Assembly: GCF_021083185.1 (NCBI RefSeq)
Contig: NZ_JAIGQB010000011.1
Coordinates: forward strand, 60,567 to 124,566
Length of the DNA: 64,000 nt
Direction: 5' to 3'
DNA from: Nocardioides furvisabuli
GTDB taxonomy: Bacteria > Actinomycetota > Actinomycetes > Propionibacteriales > Nocardioidaceae
Shown: one piece after another, positions 43,073 through 52,174 of the stretch
How the letters are laid out: each line of letters opens with the position of its first letter
Position numbering within the stretch: the first letter of the stretch is position 1
Program-made: the position numbers and the translations under genes
Notes under the pieces: model-generated
Database searches by the model: none
What the model was told of the DNA's origin: nothing
Seen by the model: the letters and a program-made list of their open reading frames with translations, nothing else

Positions 43073-44278
43073 CTACCTCGATGTGGTCGGGACGGGGGTG
43101 TGGTCGGACGGGCGGTGCGGACGAGCGAGGGCGCCGAGCAGGCCACCCGCCAGACGGGGGCCGATGCGGCCGTCGCCGAGGCCGAGCTCGACGAGCGTGT
43201 CGAAGGCGTGGCGGTCGCGGCCGGCAGCCCGGATGCCGGCGTCGACGATCCGTGGGGACTGCGCGAGCCGCGAGGCCAGCCAGGTGTGGCGCAGGTGGGT
43301 GCCCAGCATCGCGCGCACCACGGTGCGGTGCCGCTCGCCCGCGTCGTCGCCCCGGCCGAGGGCCACCGCTCGCGCGGCGGTGCGTCCGGCGGCGATGCCG
43401 GTGGTCACGGCGTAGTAGATGCCCTCACCGGTCATCGGGTTGACCAGGCCGGCCGCGTCGCCGACCAGCAGGACAGGACCGTCGGGCTGCTCCCAGCGCC
43501 ACGAGCTGAGGGGCAGGTGGTGCCCGCGCCAGTCGGTGCCGGTGCTCGCCGTCCCGGGCAGCAGCTCCTCCAGCTGCTCGAGCAGCAGGCGCCGGCTCGG
43601 GGGGCTGCCGTCGCCACGGCCCTGCGGCAGCAGCTCGCCGTAGCCGACGTTGGCGAGGCCGTCGCCGCGGTCGAACGCCCAGGCGTACGACGGCTGCGTG
43701 CGCTCGCCGTAGCGGATCACCTGCCGCCCGACCAGGTGAGGGGGAGTCGGCGCGTAGCCGCGGATCGCGAGCGCGCGCTGGTCGCGTCGTCGGCCGAGCA
43801 GGGCGGTGCGCACCAGCGAGTGGGCGCCGTCGGCTCCGACCACCACGGGTGCGGCGAAGCGCTCGGACACCAGCGCCCGTCCGGGCTCGGTGGTGACGGA
43901 CGTGACCCGGTGGCGGCGCAGGACCGCACCGGCGGCCACGGCCTTCTCGACGAGGCGGGCGTCGAGCACGCGGCGGGGCACGACGTAGGCCTCGCGGCGC
44001 ATCGGCCCCGAGACGTGCACGTCGCCGCGGGACAGTTCCAGGTCGCGCAGCGGCGCCCACCCGTCCACCACGTCGGCGGCGCCGACCTCGGCGAGCCGGT
44101 CGAGGGCGTGCGGGGCGATCCCGTCGCCGCAGGACTTGTCGCGCGGGAAGTCGCTGCGGTCGAGCAGCAGCACCCGCAGGGTCGGGTCGGCGGTGAGCGC
44201 GCCGAGGGCCGCGGACGACCCCGCCGGGCCCGCGCCCACCACGACGAGGTCCCACTGCTCCACGGGCGGGGCCGTCAT
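43073..44278 (-). CDS. geranylgeranyl reductase family flavoprotein
   Basis: 401 aa. VVVGAGPAGSSAALGALTAD (FAD), FPRDKSCGDGIAPHALDRL (the geranylgeranyl-reductase motif) and VLLVGDAAGLVNPMTGEGI are clear. ATG 44278 overlaps the UbiA stop. Enzymes of this family saturate isoprenoid chains of chlorophyll, archaeal lipids or menaquinone; some are oxygenases. Next to a prenyltransferase, it could reduce the prenyl tail of a quinone-like product (inference). Confidence 0.88.
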   Translation of the reverse strand: MTAPPVEQWDLVVVGAGPAGSSAALGALTADPTLRVLLLDRSDFPRDKSCGDGIAPHALDRLAEVGAADVVDGWAPLRDLELSRGDVHVSGPMRREAYVVPRRVLDARLVEKAVAAGAVLRRHRVTSVTTEPGRALVSERFAAPVVVGADGAHSLVRTALLGRRRDQRALAIRGYAPTPPHLVGRQVIRYGERTQPSYAWAFDRGDGLANVGYGELLPQGRGDGSPPSRRLLLEQLEELLPGTASTGTDWRGHHLPLSSWRWEQPDGPVLLVGDAAGLVNPMTGEGIYYAVTTGIAAGRTAARAVALGRGDDAGERHRTVVRAMLGTHLRHTWLASRLAQSPRIVDAGIRAAGRDRHAFDTLVELGLGDGRIGPRLAGGLLGALARPHRPSDHTPVPTTSR

Positions 44279-45099
44279 CGGGCCACCACGAGCAGGGTCG
44301 CGTCGACGAGCGCGATGGCGACCGCGGCGAGGAAGGGGACCCGGCGCGGGCCGGTCACCACCACGGCGGCCAGCGCGAGCACGAGTGCCGCCGTCGCCAC
44401 GGTCACGGGGGTCGGGGGCGCCGCGCCGACGAGGGCGACGAGCGAGGCGGTCACGAGGACGACGGCCGCCACCGGGGCGATGCGGGCGCGCCCGAGGCGG
44501 TGCGGGAGGCCGCGTACTCCGGTGGCGGCGTCGTCGTGGAGGTCGGGGAGGACGTTGAGGAGGTGGGCACCCACGCCGAGCAGTGCGGCCGCCACCGGCC
44601 ACCACCACGGCGGCAGCTCGCCGTCGGCGAGGGACACGACGGCGGTGAGGCCGCCGAACGAGAGGGCGTACGGCGCCCAGGACCACACCGTCGCCTTGAA
44701 CCCCAGGTTGTAGGCCCAGGCCGACGCCACGCAGGCGAGGTGCACCAGGCCCGCCGCGGTGCCGAGCGCCATCGACAGCAGCACGCACACGACCACGGCG
44801 GCGGCGCAGGCGGCGCGGACGCCGCGGACCGACACCTCCCCGGTCGCCATCGGCTTGTCGGTGCGTCCGGCCGAGAGGTCGCGGGGCAGGTCGACGAGGT
44901 CGTTGCTCCAGCCGATCGACAGCTGCCCGGCGAGCACGGCCGCGACCACCAGCGCGGCCCGGGAGGCATCGAGGCCCTGGGCCACGCAGAGGAGACCGGC
45001 GAGGACGGTGACGGCCACCGCGGGGCCGGCGTGGGCGGCACCCAGGACGCCGAGGGCTGCCCGCGAGCCGCGGCGCACGGGTGCGGTGGCGGCGCTCAT
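44275..45099 (-). CDS. UbiA-family prenyltransferase
   Basis: 274 aa, eight to nine membrane segments. First Asp-rich motif SNDLVDLPRDLSAGRTDKP and second DLHDDAATGVRGLP, both needed for prenyl diphosphate binding, are present. ATG 45099 with GGGTGGG upstream; overlaps the PAP2 stop. In carotenoid clusters a UbiA protein can be the lycopene elongase for C50 pigments, but position with a type III PKS and a geranylgeranyl reductase suggests prenylation of an aromatic acceptor instead. Both remain possible. Confidence 0.88.
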   Translation of the reverse strand: MSAATAPVRRGSRAALGVLGAAHAGPAVAVTVLAGLLCVAQGLDASRAALVVAAVLAGQLSIGWSNDLVDLPRDLSAGRTDKPMATGEVSVRGVRAACAAAVVVCVLLSMALGTAAGLVHLACVASAWAYNLGFKATVWSWAPYALSFGGLTAVVSLADGELPPWWWPVAAALLGVGAHLLNVLPDLHDDAATGVRGLPHRLGRARIAPVAAVVLVTASLVALVGAAPPTPVTVATAALVLALAAVVVTGPRRVPFLAAVAIALVDATLLVVAR

Positions 45100-45938
45100 G
45101 TGCCCACCCTTGCGCGCCGCGCCAACGGCGTCGCTGCCAGCCCCAGCGCGAGCGCGGCGACGAACCAGCCGGCCAGCATGTCGACGACGTAGTGCTCGCC
45201 GGTGTAGACGAGCACCGCCGCCATCGTCACGGCGTAGGCGAGCAGGGCCCCGCGTGCCCACCGCGACACCGACGGCCAGAGGAAGAGGGCGACGAGCAGC
45301 GCCGCTCCGGCGTGCAGCGACGGCATCGCCGCGACCGGGTTGCTGCCGTCCTGCCCGAGCTGGGTGAGGCGCCCCACCGCGTCGAGGTGGAGGTAGTCCC
45401 ACCCCACGTGGGAGATGCGCGCGACCGGTCCGATGTCGCCGCTCTCGGAGGCGAGCCACGGCGGGGCGGCGGGGTAGGCGACGTAGACCGCGATCCCGAG
45501 GAACGACATCGACAGCACGGCCACCAGCCACGCGGTGAAGCGCTCGCGCAGCCTGAACCAGAGGAGCGTCGTCAGCAGCGGGATGGTCACGAAGTGGGTG
45601 ACGTAGACCAGCGCTGCGACCGCGTCGTACCACTGCGGGGAACCGGCGAGCAGCCGCTCCTGGAGCCAGACGGTGGGCACGGTGCCGAACAGGCGCTCGT
45701 CGGCGACCGCGGGACCCGTGACGTGCAGTGGCGCGCCGACCCGGTTGGTCGTGGCCGCCTCGCCCGTCTCGAGCGGCGCGCTCACCCACCCGGCGACGGC
45801 GTAGGCGAGGAGGATCGCGCTCAGCGGCGACCACGAGATGAGGAGCTGGGCGATCGGGCCGTGGCGCGACCCGGTGGCCGTCCGGGACGCGCCGGCGTCG
45901 GCCTGCGGTCCGCGGAGCGCCTGCGCCTCGGTGCTCAC
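45096..45938 (-). CDS. PAP2 superfamily membrane phosphatase
   Basis: 280 aa, about six membrane segments. AAMPSLHAG and YTGEHYVVDMLAGW give the second and third PAP2 motifs; the layout resembles the inositol-phosphotransferase (Aur1/Ipt) type. GTG 45938 overlaps the acyltransferase-like stop. May hydrolyse a prenyl diphosphate or lipid phosphate formed in the operon; could also transfer a head group (inference). Confidence 0.88.
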   Translation of the reverse strand: MSTEAQALRGPQADAGASRTATGSRHGPIAQLLISWSPLSAILLAYAVAGWVSAPLETGEAATTNRVGAPLHVTGPAVADERLFGTVPTVWLQERLLAGSPQWYDAVAALVYVTHFVTIPLLTTLLWFRLRERFTAWLVAVLSMSFLGIAVYVAYPAAPPWLASESGDIGPVARISHVGWDYLHLDAVGRLTQLGQDGSNPVAAMPSLHAGAALLVALFLWPSVSRWARGALLAYAVTMAAVLVYTGEHYVVDMLAGWFVAALALGLAATPLARRARVGT

Positions 45939-46435
45939 GACCGGCTCCCGCGCCGTGACAGCCGCTCGAGGATCGCCTCCGTGCGGAAGCGGTTGTAGCG
46001 CTGGATGAGGATGAAGGGCAGGTTCACGAGGACCCCGTACCCCATCAGGAGCGCTGCAGGCAGTGGCGGGTTCCAGAACACGAAGAGGGGGCTGCACGCC
46101 ATCGCCCACCAGTGCCCGAGCTCGGCGCGGCGCGTCTCGCGCACGAACAGCTCGAGCCCCGCGACGTCGGCCGAGGGCAGCTGTCGCTTGCTCACCCCGC
46201 CGGCGAAGAGGGCACCGGCCTCGGGGAGCCGGTCCTTCCACCGGTGGATGCGCAGCCGGCGTCGGTAGAACCGGCCGTCGCGCTCGAGGGCCCGCTGGCG
46301 CAGCACAGGCCCGTCCCGGCCCAGCCGCTCGTCGCCGAGGCGGTGTGCGGCGTAGCCGGTGGCGGCGTGGAAGACGCCCCAGGCGACCACGTCGACGGCG
46401 ACCGTGACGGTCTGCGGCATCACGTGGCGGAGCAT
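45935..46435 (-). CDS. CrtO-like glycosyl-carotenoid acyltransferase
   Basis: 166 aa. WKDRLPEAG, FAGGVSKRQLPS, FVRETRRAELGHWWAM and NLPFILIQRYNRFR are the conserved blocks of the glycosyl-4,4'-diaponeurosporenoate acyltransferase family (staphyloxanthin CrtO). ATG 46435 chosen over GTG 46438 for spacing to GAGG. Together with the adjoining glycosyltransferase it predicts a fatty-acylated glycosyl carotenoid. Two to three membrane segments. Confidence 0.85.
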   Translation of the reverse strand: MLRHVMPQTVTVAVDVVAWGVFHAATGYAAHRLGDERLGRDGPVLRQRALERDGRFYRRRLRIHRWKDRLPEAGALFAGGVSKRQLPSADVAGLELFVRETRRAELGHWWAMACSPLFVFWNPPLPAALLMGYGVLVNLPFILIQRYNRFRTEAILERLSRRGSRS

Positions 46436-47601
46436 CACGTCACCTCGCGGGTGGAGTCGTGCCGGCGCAGGTCCACGTCGCGTCCGCGCCACGTCACGGA
46501 CCGGCGTACGCCGCTCAGCACCGCGGAGCGCGCGAAGACCAGGTCGAAGGCGAGCAGGGAGACCGGCGTCAGGGCCCAGGTCCACCACCGGAAGGACCCC
46601 AGGCGGAGCAGCACTGCGCGCAGCTGCCAGGTGAGCGCGACGTACGCCGCCACCCACACGGCGGCGTGCCCGCCGACCAGGGTGCCGCCGACCCCCGCGG
46701 TCGCGTCGAGCAGCGTCAGCATGGCGCCGACGGCGACCGCGTGGTGCACGGAGACGAAGAGCCCGGTGCCGAGCGCGGCCGGGAGCCAGGCGGTCGAGGC
46801 CCCGGAGGCGATGTTCTTGGTCCAGCCCGCCGCGAGCTGGCCCAGCCCCTCGGGATAGCTGCGCATCTGCACCGACGTGCCTCCCGCCGCGCACACGACC
46901 GGAAGGCCGGCGCGGTCGTAGGCCGCGGCCAGGGCGGCGTCGTCGAGGATCGCGGAGCGGACCGCGGCGTGCCCGCCGGCGACCGCGAGGTCGACCCGGG
47001 AGGTGAGCAGGCAGGGACCGAAGGCCATCGGGACCCGCGGGCGTCCCGCCGTCCGGGGACCGACGAACGCCGCGCTCGCCATCACCGCGACGACGTTGAA
47101 CCACGCCGACAGCTGCTCGTGCGGGCGGACGACCCGGTGGTAGGGCTGGACCGACACCAGCCCGCCCGAGCCGGCGTGCAGGTCGAGCAGCCCGGACAGG
47201 GCGTCCGGCGCCAGCACCGTGTCGGCGTCGAGGAAGAGAAGCAGGTCGCCGTCGGTGACGTCGGCGCCCACGTGGCAGGCCCACGCCTTCCCGGTCCACC
47301 CGGCGGGTGGCCGTCCTGCCGGCACGACCCGGGCACCCGCGGCCCGCGCCACCTCCGCGGTCGCGTCACGCGAGTCGTCGTCGACGACCACCACCTCACG
47401 CACCGGCGTGTCGAGCGCGGCGAGCGAGGCGAGGAGGTCGGGGAGGGTGAGTGCCTCGTCGCGCGCCGGCACGACGACCGAGACCCGCGTCGACGAGGGC
47501 GGGGCGGCCAGCCCTCGCGGCGGCGTACGGAGGTCGGCGAGCAGCCAGCGGGCCGTCGCCAGCGCCGCGAGCACGAGGACCACCACGACGACGTCGCTCA
47601 T
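46435..47601 (-). CDS. family 2 glycosyltransferase, CrtQ-like
   Basis: 388 aa. N-terminal membrane helix, then VSVVVPARDEALTLPDLL, VVVVDDDSRDAT, LLLFLDADTVLAPDAL and a C-terminal pair of helices; the AGWTGKAWACHVGA segment is shared with carotenoid glycosyltransferases CrtQ. ATG 47601 overlaps the P450 stop. Likely adds a sugar to hydroxylated carotenoid at the membrane. Confidence 0.88.
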   Translation of the reverse strand: MSDVVVVVLVLAALATARWLLADLRTPPRGLAAPPSSTRVSVVVPARDEALTLPDLLASLAALDTPVREVVVVDDDSRDATAEVARAAGARVVPAGRPPAGWTGKAWACHVGADVTDGDLLLFLDADTVLAPDALSGLLDLHAGSGGLVSVQPYHRVVRPHEQLSAWFNVVAVMASAAFVGPRTAGRPRVPMAFGPCLLTSRVDLAVAGGHAAVRSAILDDAALAAAYDRAGLPVVCAAGGTSVQMRSYPEGLGQLAAGWTKNIASGASTAWLPAALGTGLFVSVHHAVAVGAMLTLLDATAGVGGTLVGGHAAVWVAAYVALTWQLRAVLLRLGSFRWWTWALTPVSLLAFDLVFARSAVLSGVRRSVTWRGRDVDLRRHDSTREVT

Positions 47602-48995
47602 GCGCGTGCCCGGTCCAGGCGGGTCACGAGGAGCGGCATCCCGCCGCGCGGGTGCACCGCCACCCTGGCCTGCGGCTCCGGTCGGCTCCAGCCCTCGGGC
47701 ACGTCGAGCCGGTGCTCGCGGAGCACCTCGTCGAGCACCATCACCATCTCGCCGAGTGCGAACTCGCGCCCGATGCACAGCCGCGGCCCCTGGCCGAAGG
47801 GGAGGTACGCCGTGCGCCCCGCCCCCGGGTCGAGGAAGCGCTCGGGGCGGAAGGCCAGCGGCGCGGTCCACGGGTCGGGCCGGCGGTGCACGAGCCACGG
47901 ACTGATGATGGCGAGGGTGCCGGCGGGGACGTCGTGGCCGGCGACGACGTCGTCGCGCAGCGAGCGGCGGGAGAGCGCCCACGCGGGTGGGAAGAGACGC
48001 AGCGCCTCGTCGATGACCGCACGCGTCCACGGGAGCGCCTCGCGCGTCGCGACCAGCGACACCGGCCCCGGGTGGGCGGCGAGCTCGGCGCGGGTGCGGT
48101 CCTGGACCTCGGGGTGCTCGGCCAGCAGCATGAACGTCCAGGCCAGCGAGGCGGCGACGGTCTCGTGGCCGGCGACGATCATGGTGACGAGCTCGTCACG
48201 GACCTCGGCGTCGGTGAGCCCGCTGTCGAGCAGCAGGCCGAGCAGGTCGTCGCCGTGCGGGGCCGTGCTCGCCCGCCCGTTGCGGGCCCGGCGCTGGGCG
48301 ATGATCTCCGCCGACGCCGTGTCCAGCCGGCGCCGCGCGGAGCGCAGCCGTACGTTGAGCCGCGTGGGGGTCCAGTGGGCCCGGGGCAGGATCGCGCGGC
48401 CGAGCCGGACCACCAGCTCGGCGGCGTCGCTCGTCGCGTCGAGCAGGGTCTGGGCCTGGCCGGACAGGTCGGCGGAGAAGAGCGCGCGCCCGACCGCGTC
48501 GAGGCCGATCGTGTGGGTCAGCGCGGCCACGTCCACCACGCCCGTGCCGCCGCCGGCGCCGACCGCGACGGGCAGGCGCACGCCGACCGCGGACCGTGCC
48601 GCGGCACGCACCTGCTCGCCGACCGCTTCCAGGGGCTGGTGGTGGAACGCGGGGGCGGCGAGGCGCCGGTGGTCGATCCAGCTCGGCTCGGCCGACGCCA
48701 GCAGGCCCGGGCCCGTCACGCGCGCCAGGGCGGCGTACTGCACGGTGTCCTTGCCCCAGCCGCGCGCCGAGGTCTGCAGGACGTGGCGCACGGCTTCGGG
48801 GTCGTTGAGGAGCAGCGCGGGGGCACCCGGCACCGGGAAGGAGACGAGGTCGCCGTACAGCTCGGAGACCGCGGAGAGGAAGGACAGCGGGTCGGCGCGG
48901 ATGGAGCGGAACCCGCGGGCCATGTCGAGCGACGTCGGCCCGGGCACGCCGATGTCGGTGGGCTGCATCTCCTGCAGCCGGGTCGCGATGCTCAT
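47598..48995 (-). CDS. cytochrome P450, probable carotenoid hydroxylase
   Basis: 465 aa. I-helix AGHETV, K-helix EALR, FGQGPRLCIGREFA heme-binding loop with Cys, and PERF motif (FRPERFLDP) are intact. ATG 48995 with GGGAGG; overlaps the cyclase stop. Position immediately after lycopene cyclase suggests ring or chain hydroxylation of the carotenoid, like CYP175A1 beta-carotene hydroxylase, providing the hydroxyl for glycosylation. Redox partner not in the window. Confidence 0.9.
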   Translation of the reverse strand: MSIATRLQEMQPTDIGVPGPTSLDMARGFRSIRADPLSFLSAVSELYGDLVSFPVPGAPALLLNDPEAVRHVLQTSARGWGKDTVQYAALARVTGPGLLASAEPSWIDHRRLAAPAFHHQPLEAVGEQVRAAARSAVGVRLPVAVGAGGGTGVVDVAALTHTIGLDAVGRALFSADLSGQAQTLLDATSDAAELVVRLGRAILPRAHWTPTRLNVRLRSARRRLDTASAEIIAQRRARNGRASTAPHGDDLLGLLLDSGLTDAEVRDELVTMIVAGHETVAASLAWTFMLLAEHPEVQDRTRAELAAHPGPVSLVATREALPWTRAVIDEALRLFPPAWALSRRSLRDDVVAGHDVPAGTLAIISPWLVHRRPDPWTAPLAFRPERFLDPGAGRTAYLPFGQGPRLCIGREFALGEMVMVLDEVLREHRLDVPEGWSRPEPQARVAVHPRGGMPLLVTRLDRARA

Positions 48996-49330
48996 GCGGC
49001 CTCCCGGGAGGGTCGGCGCCGACCGAGCCACGTCCAGACGGCGCAGCTGGTCAGCACCAGGGCGAACCCGAAGGCGAGGTCCTCGACCGGCGCGTAGACG
49101 AGGCGGCCGTCGCCGACGAGGGTGATGCGGTCGCTGCCGATGATGGCGTCGGGGGAGTAGCGCACGATCCCGCGCCCGGTGAGCCAGCCGTTGGTGAGCA
49201 GCTGGAAGAACACGATGATGGCGTAGGCCGACCACCAGTCCCGGGTCGAGGTCACGCGGGTGCGCAACCCCCACCGGTCCAGGGCCAGGGCCGCGAGCAC
49301 GCCCACCCCCGCGAGGGCCGTGTAGGTCAC
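48992..49330 (-). CDS. lycopene cyclase small subunit, CrtYd type
   Basis: 112 aa with three membrane segments. PVEDLAFGF is the cyclase signature of the heterodimeric CrtYc/CrtYd (LitAB) family. Overlaps the partner stop by 4 nt. With the next gene it forms one complete lycopene cyclase. Confidence 0.9.
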   Translation of the reverse strand: MTYTALAGVGVLAALALDRWGLRTRVTSTRDWWSAYAIIVFFQLLTNGWLTGRGIVRYSPDAIIGSDRITLVGDGRLVYAPVEDLAFGFALVLTSCAVWTWLGRRRPSREAA

Positions 49331-49671
49331 CTGACCCCCTCGCGCGCAGCGGTGGCGAGGCGCCGGCGGGCGGCCCGGACGCCCTCGAGCGTCAGCACCG
49401 CCACCACCGGGATCACCACGAAGAAGCCCAGCTCCTCCAGCGGCAGGCCGCCGACGCGCCAGGGCAGCGTCTGGTCGGCGTCGAAGGACCAGTGCCCCGC
49501 TGCGGTGGCGTAGAGGTCCCAGAGCACGAAGGGCGTCCCCGCCAGCAGCACGGTGAGCAGCAGCCGTCGGGGCTGGCGCAGCACGTCCAGCCGGAAGGCA
49601 GGCACCAGCGGCAGGGTCCCGGCCAGGCAGAAGGCGAGCATGGCGACGTAGGACCAGTGGACCAGGCTCAT
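49327..49671 (-). CDS. lycopene cyclase small subunit, CrtYc type
   Basis: 114 aa, three membrane segments, with LPLEELGFFVVIPV (the PxE(E/D)xxFF signature) and FVLWDLYATAAGHWSFD. ATG 49671 overlaps crtI's stop. Heterodimer with CrtYd; could make beta rings on a C40 chain or cyclise an elongated C50 chain (CrtYe/f variant). Confidence 0.9.
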   Translation of the reverse strand: MSLVHWSYVAMLAFCLAGTLPLVPAFRLDVLRQPRRLLLTVLLAGTPFVLWDLYATAAGHWSFDADQTLPWRVGGLPLEELGFFVVIPVVAVLTLEGVRAARRRLATAAREGVR

Positions 49672-51293
49672 CGGCCGCCCACCGGCTGCGCCGACCGGTC
49701 GCCGGTCAGTCGCTTGAGCACCAGCTCGGCGCTGATGAGGCACATCGGCAGGCCGACGCCGGGCACGGTGGTGGAGCCCGCGTAGAGGAGCCCGTCGACC
49801 TTCGCCGAGGTGTTGCCCGGGCGGAGGAAGGCGCTCTGGCGCAGCGTGTGCTCCAGGCCGAGCGCGCCGCCCCGCCAGGAGTGGTAGCGCGCCTCGAAGT
49901 CCTCGGGACCGACCGTGTGGCGTACGACGACCCGGTCGGCGAGGTCGGGGACCCCCGACCACCGGGCGACCTGCGCGATCGCGGCGTCGGCCGTGCGCTC
50001 GACCTGCTCCGAGCCCGCGCCGTCGTCGCCCCCGCGGCCGATGCGGGTCTCGGCCGGCACCGGGACGAGGACGAAGAGGTTCTCGTGGCCCGCGGGCGCG
50101 ACCGTCGGGTCGGTCTCGGAGGGCTTGCAGACGTAGACCGAGGCGGGCTCCGGCACACGGGCGTCCTTGCCGAAGATGTCGCCGAAGTTCTGCCGCCAGT
50201 CGCTGGTGAAGAACAGCGAGTGGTGCGGCAGCTCGGGCAGCGCCCCCTCCACGCCCAGCATGGCCAGCACCGCACCCGGTCCGGGCGAGCGGCCGCGCCA
50301 CACCCGCTCGGGGTGCGTCTGCAACGCGGTCGGAAGCAGGGCGGTCTCGAGGTGGTGGAGGTCGGCGGCACCGACGACGACGTCGGCCCGCAGCACGACC
50401 CGGGCGCCCGCGGCGTCGAGGTGCTCGACACCCGTCACCCGCGCCCGGCGCCCGCTGCCGTCCGTCATGATCGCCGTCGCCTCGCACCCGGTGTGCAGCC
50501 GTGCCCCGTGGCGCTCGGCCAGGGCGGCGATGACCTCGATGAGGCGGGTGAACCCGCCCTGCGGGTAGAGCACGCTGTCGCCGAGGTCGAGGCGGCTCAT
50601 CAGGTGGTACATGCTCGGCGCGCGGCTGGGGGAGGAGCCGAGGAAGACCGCCGGGTAGCCCAGGACCTGCCGCAACCGGTTGTCGGAGAAGGACGCGGCG
50701 ACGTGGCTCTCCAGCGAGCGGGTCAGCAGCCGGCCCAGCCGCGGGGTGCTGCGGACCACGTCGGGGTGCAGGAACGACGAGGCGGCGTCGAAGTTGCTGT
50801 AGAGGAAGCGGCGCAGCGCCATGTCGTAGGTCTCCTCCGCCGAGCGGAGGTAGGCGTCGAAGCGCTCGCCGGCACCCGGCTCGAGGGACTCGAAGAGGGC
50901 GCGGTTGTGGGCCCGGTCGGGGCGGACGTCGATCGACTCGTCGTGGCCCTCGAAGAACACCCGGTAGCTGGGGTCGAGGACGGTGAGGTCGAGCTCGGCC
51001 TCCGCCGTGGTGCCGAGCAGCGAGAAGAAGTGCTCGAACACCTCCGGCATCAGGTACCACGACGCCCCGGTGTCGAAGCGGAACCCGTCGCGCTCCACGC
51101 TGCCGACCCGGCCGCCGAGGTCGTCGTTCTTCTCGACGAGGTCGACGCTGTGGCCGCGCGAGGCGAGCAGGGCGGCCGTGGCCAGCCCGGCGATGCCGCC
51201 GCCGATCACCACGACGTGCTGCGCGGCGCCGTCCGTGACAGCGGCGGTCGTGCTCGTGCGCCGGCCGAGCCGGTCGGGGAGTGCCATTCTCAT
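49668..51293 (-). CDS. crtI: phytoene desaturase
   Basis: 541 aa. N-terminal VVIGGGIAGLATAALLASRG is the FAD-binding motif; C-terminal LYAGSTTVPGVGLPMCLISAELV is the CrtI end signature. Introduces double bonds into phytoene giving lycopene. ATG overlaps crtB's stop. Second residue block MRMALPDRLGRRTSTT precedes the FAD motif, an N-terminal extension of 25 residues. Confidence 0.95.
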   Translation of the reverse strand: MRMALPDRLGRRTSTTAAVTDGAAQHVVVIGGGIAGLATAALLASRGHSVDLVEKNDDLGGRVGSVERDGFRFDTGASWYLMPEVFEHFFSLLGTTAEAELDLTVLDPSYRVFFEGHDESIDVRPDRAHNRALFESLEPGAGERFDAYLRSAEETYDMALRRFLYSNFDAASSFLHPDVVRSTPRLGRLLTRSLESHVAASFSDNRLRQVLGYPAVFLGSSPSRAPSMYHLMSRLDLGDSVLYPQGGFTRLIEVIAALAERHGARLHTGCEATAIMTDGSGRRARVTGVEHLDAAGARVVLRADVVVGAADLHHLETALLPTALQTHPERVWRGRSPGPGAVLAMLGVEGALPELPHHSLFFTSDWRQNFGDIFGKDARVPEPASVYVCKPSETDPTVAPAGHENLFVLVPVPAETRIGRGGDDGAGSEQVERTADAAIAQVARWSGVPDLADRVVVRHTVGPEDFEARYHSWRGGALGLEHTLRQSAFLRPGNTSAKVDGLLYAGSTTVPGVGLPMCLISAELVLKRLTGDRSAQPVGGR

Positions 51294-52174
51294 GCTCGTC
51301 CTTCGTGGAGAGAGCCCAGCGCGAGGCGGAGCTTGACGGCGGCGGGCACGCGCACGCGCTGCCGGCGGATGTCGGCGGCCGGCGTCGCGCGCAGCCGCGC
51401 GGCGAGCTCGGCGAAGGTCGCGTGCGCGGCGCGCACTGCGCGCCGGCTGCTCGGAGGCAGGTCGGGCACCACGGCGGCCGCCGCGGACAGGTCGGCGTCG
51501 ATGTCGTCGAGGATCCGGTCCCGGTCGCGGTCGCAGAAGTGCTCGACGTCGAGGCCGGGGAAGTAGTCGCGGCGCAGGACGTCGTGGTCGTCGGAGAGGT
51601 CCCGGACGAAGTTCAGCTTCTGGAAGGCCGCGCCCAGTCGCCGCGCTCCGGGGGCGAGCTCGTCGTAGGCGCGGGTGCGGTCACCGACGGCGTCGGGCGC
51701 GGCGAGGAAGGCCCGCAGGCACATCAGGCCGACGACCTCGGCCGAGCCGTAGACGTAGCGGTCGAAGCTCTCCTGGGTGTGCGCCGTGGTGTCGAGGTCG
51801 GTGCGCATCGAGGTGAAGAAGGGCGCCACGACGTCGTCCTCGATGCCGACGGCCCGCGCCGTGCGGGCGAAGGCGTGCACCACCAGGTTGCCGCTCCAGC
51901 CGATCGCGAGGGCGTGGCGTACGTCGTCCTCGAGCCAGTCGAGCATGGTCGCGCGGGCGTCGCGCCCGAGCGCGCGATCGGGGTTGTCGACGATCTCGTC
52001 GGCGACGCGCACCAAGGCGTAGACGTTGCGGACCTGGGTGCGCACCGGCTCGCCGAGCAGGCGCGAGGCCAGGCCGAAGGAGCTGGAGTACTGGCGGATG
52101 ACGACGGCCGAGCTCTCCTCGGACACCACGTCGTAGAGGCTGCGCGGGACACCGCGCCCGACGAACATGCTCAT
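51290..52174 (-). CDS. crtB: phytoene synthase
   Basis: 294 aa. Aspartate-rich YALVRVADEIVD and LNFVRDLSDDHDVLRRDYFP, the two motifs of squalene/phytoene synthases, are present. Joins two geranylgeranyl diphosphates head to head. ATG 52174 overlaps the crtE stop, as in the whole operon. Confidence 0.95.
   Translation of the reverse strand: MSMFVGRGVPRSLYDVVSEESSAVVIRQYSSSFGLASRLLGEPVRTQVRNVYALVRVADEIVDNPDRALGRDARATMLDWLEDDVRHALAIGWSGNLVVHAFARTARAVGIEDDVVAPFFTSMRTDLDTTAHTQESFDRYVYGSAEVVGLMCLRAFLAAPDAVGDRTRAYDELAPGARRLGAAFQKLNFVRDLSDDHDVLRRDYFPGLDVEHFCDRDRDRILDDIDADLSAAAAVVPDLPPSSRRAVRAAHATFAELAARLRATPAADIRRQRVRVPAAVKLRLALGSLHEGRA

Noticed and set aside
44275..45099. Firm naming as lycopene elongase crtEb
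   Set aside because: UbiA fold alone does not decide; neighbours fit aromatic prenylation at least as well.
46459..49125. 888-codon + frame opposite the glycosyltransferase/P450 genes
   Set aside because: Low-complexity Arg/Pro/Gly product, shadow of well-supported minus-strand genes.
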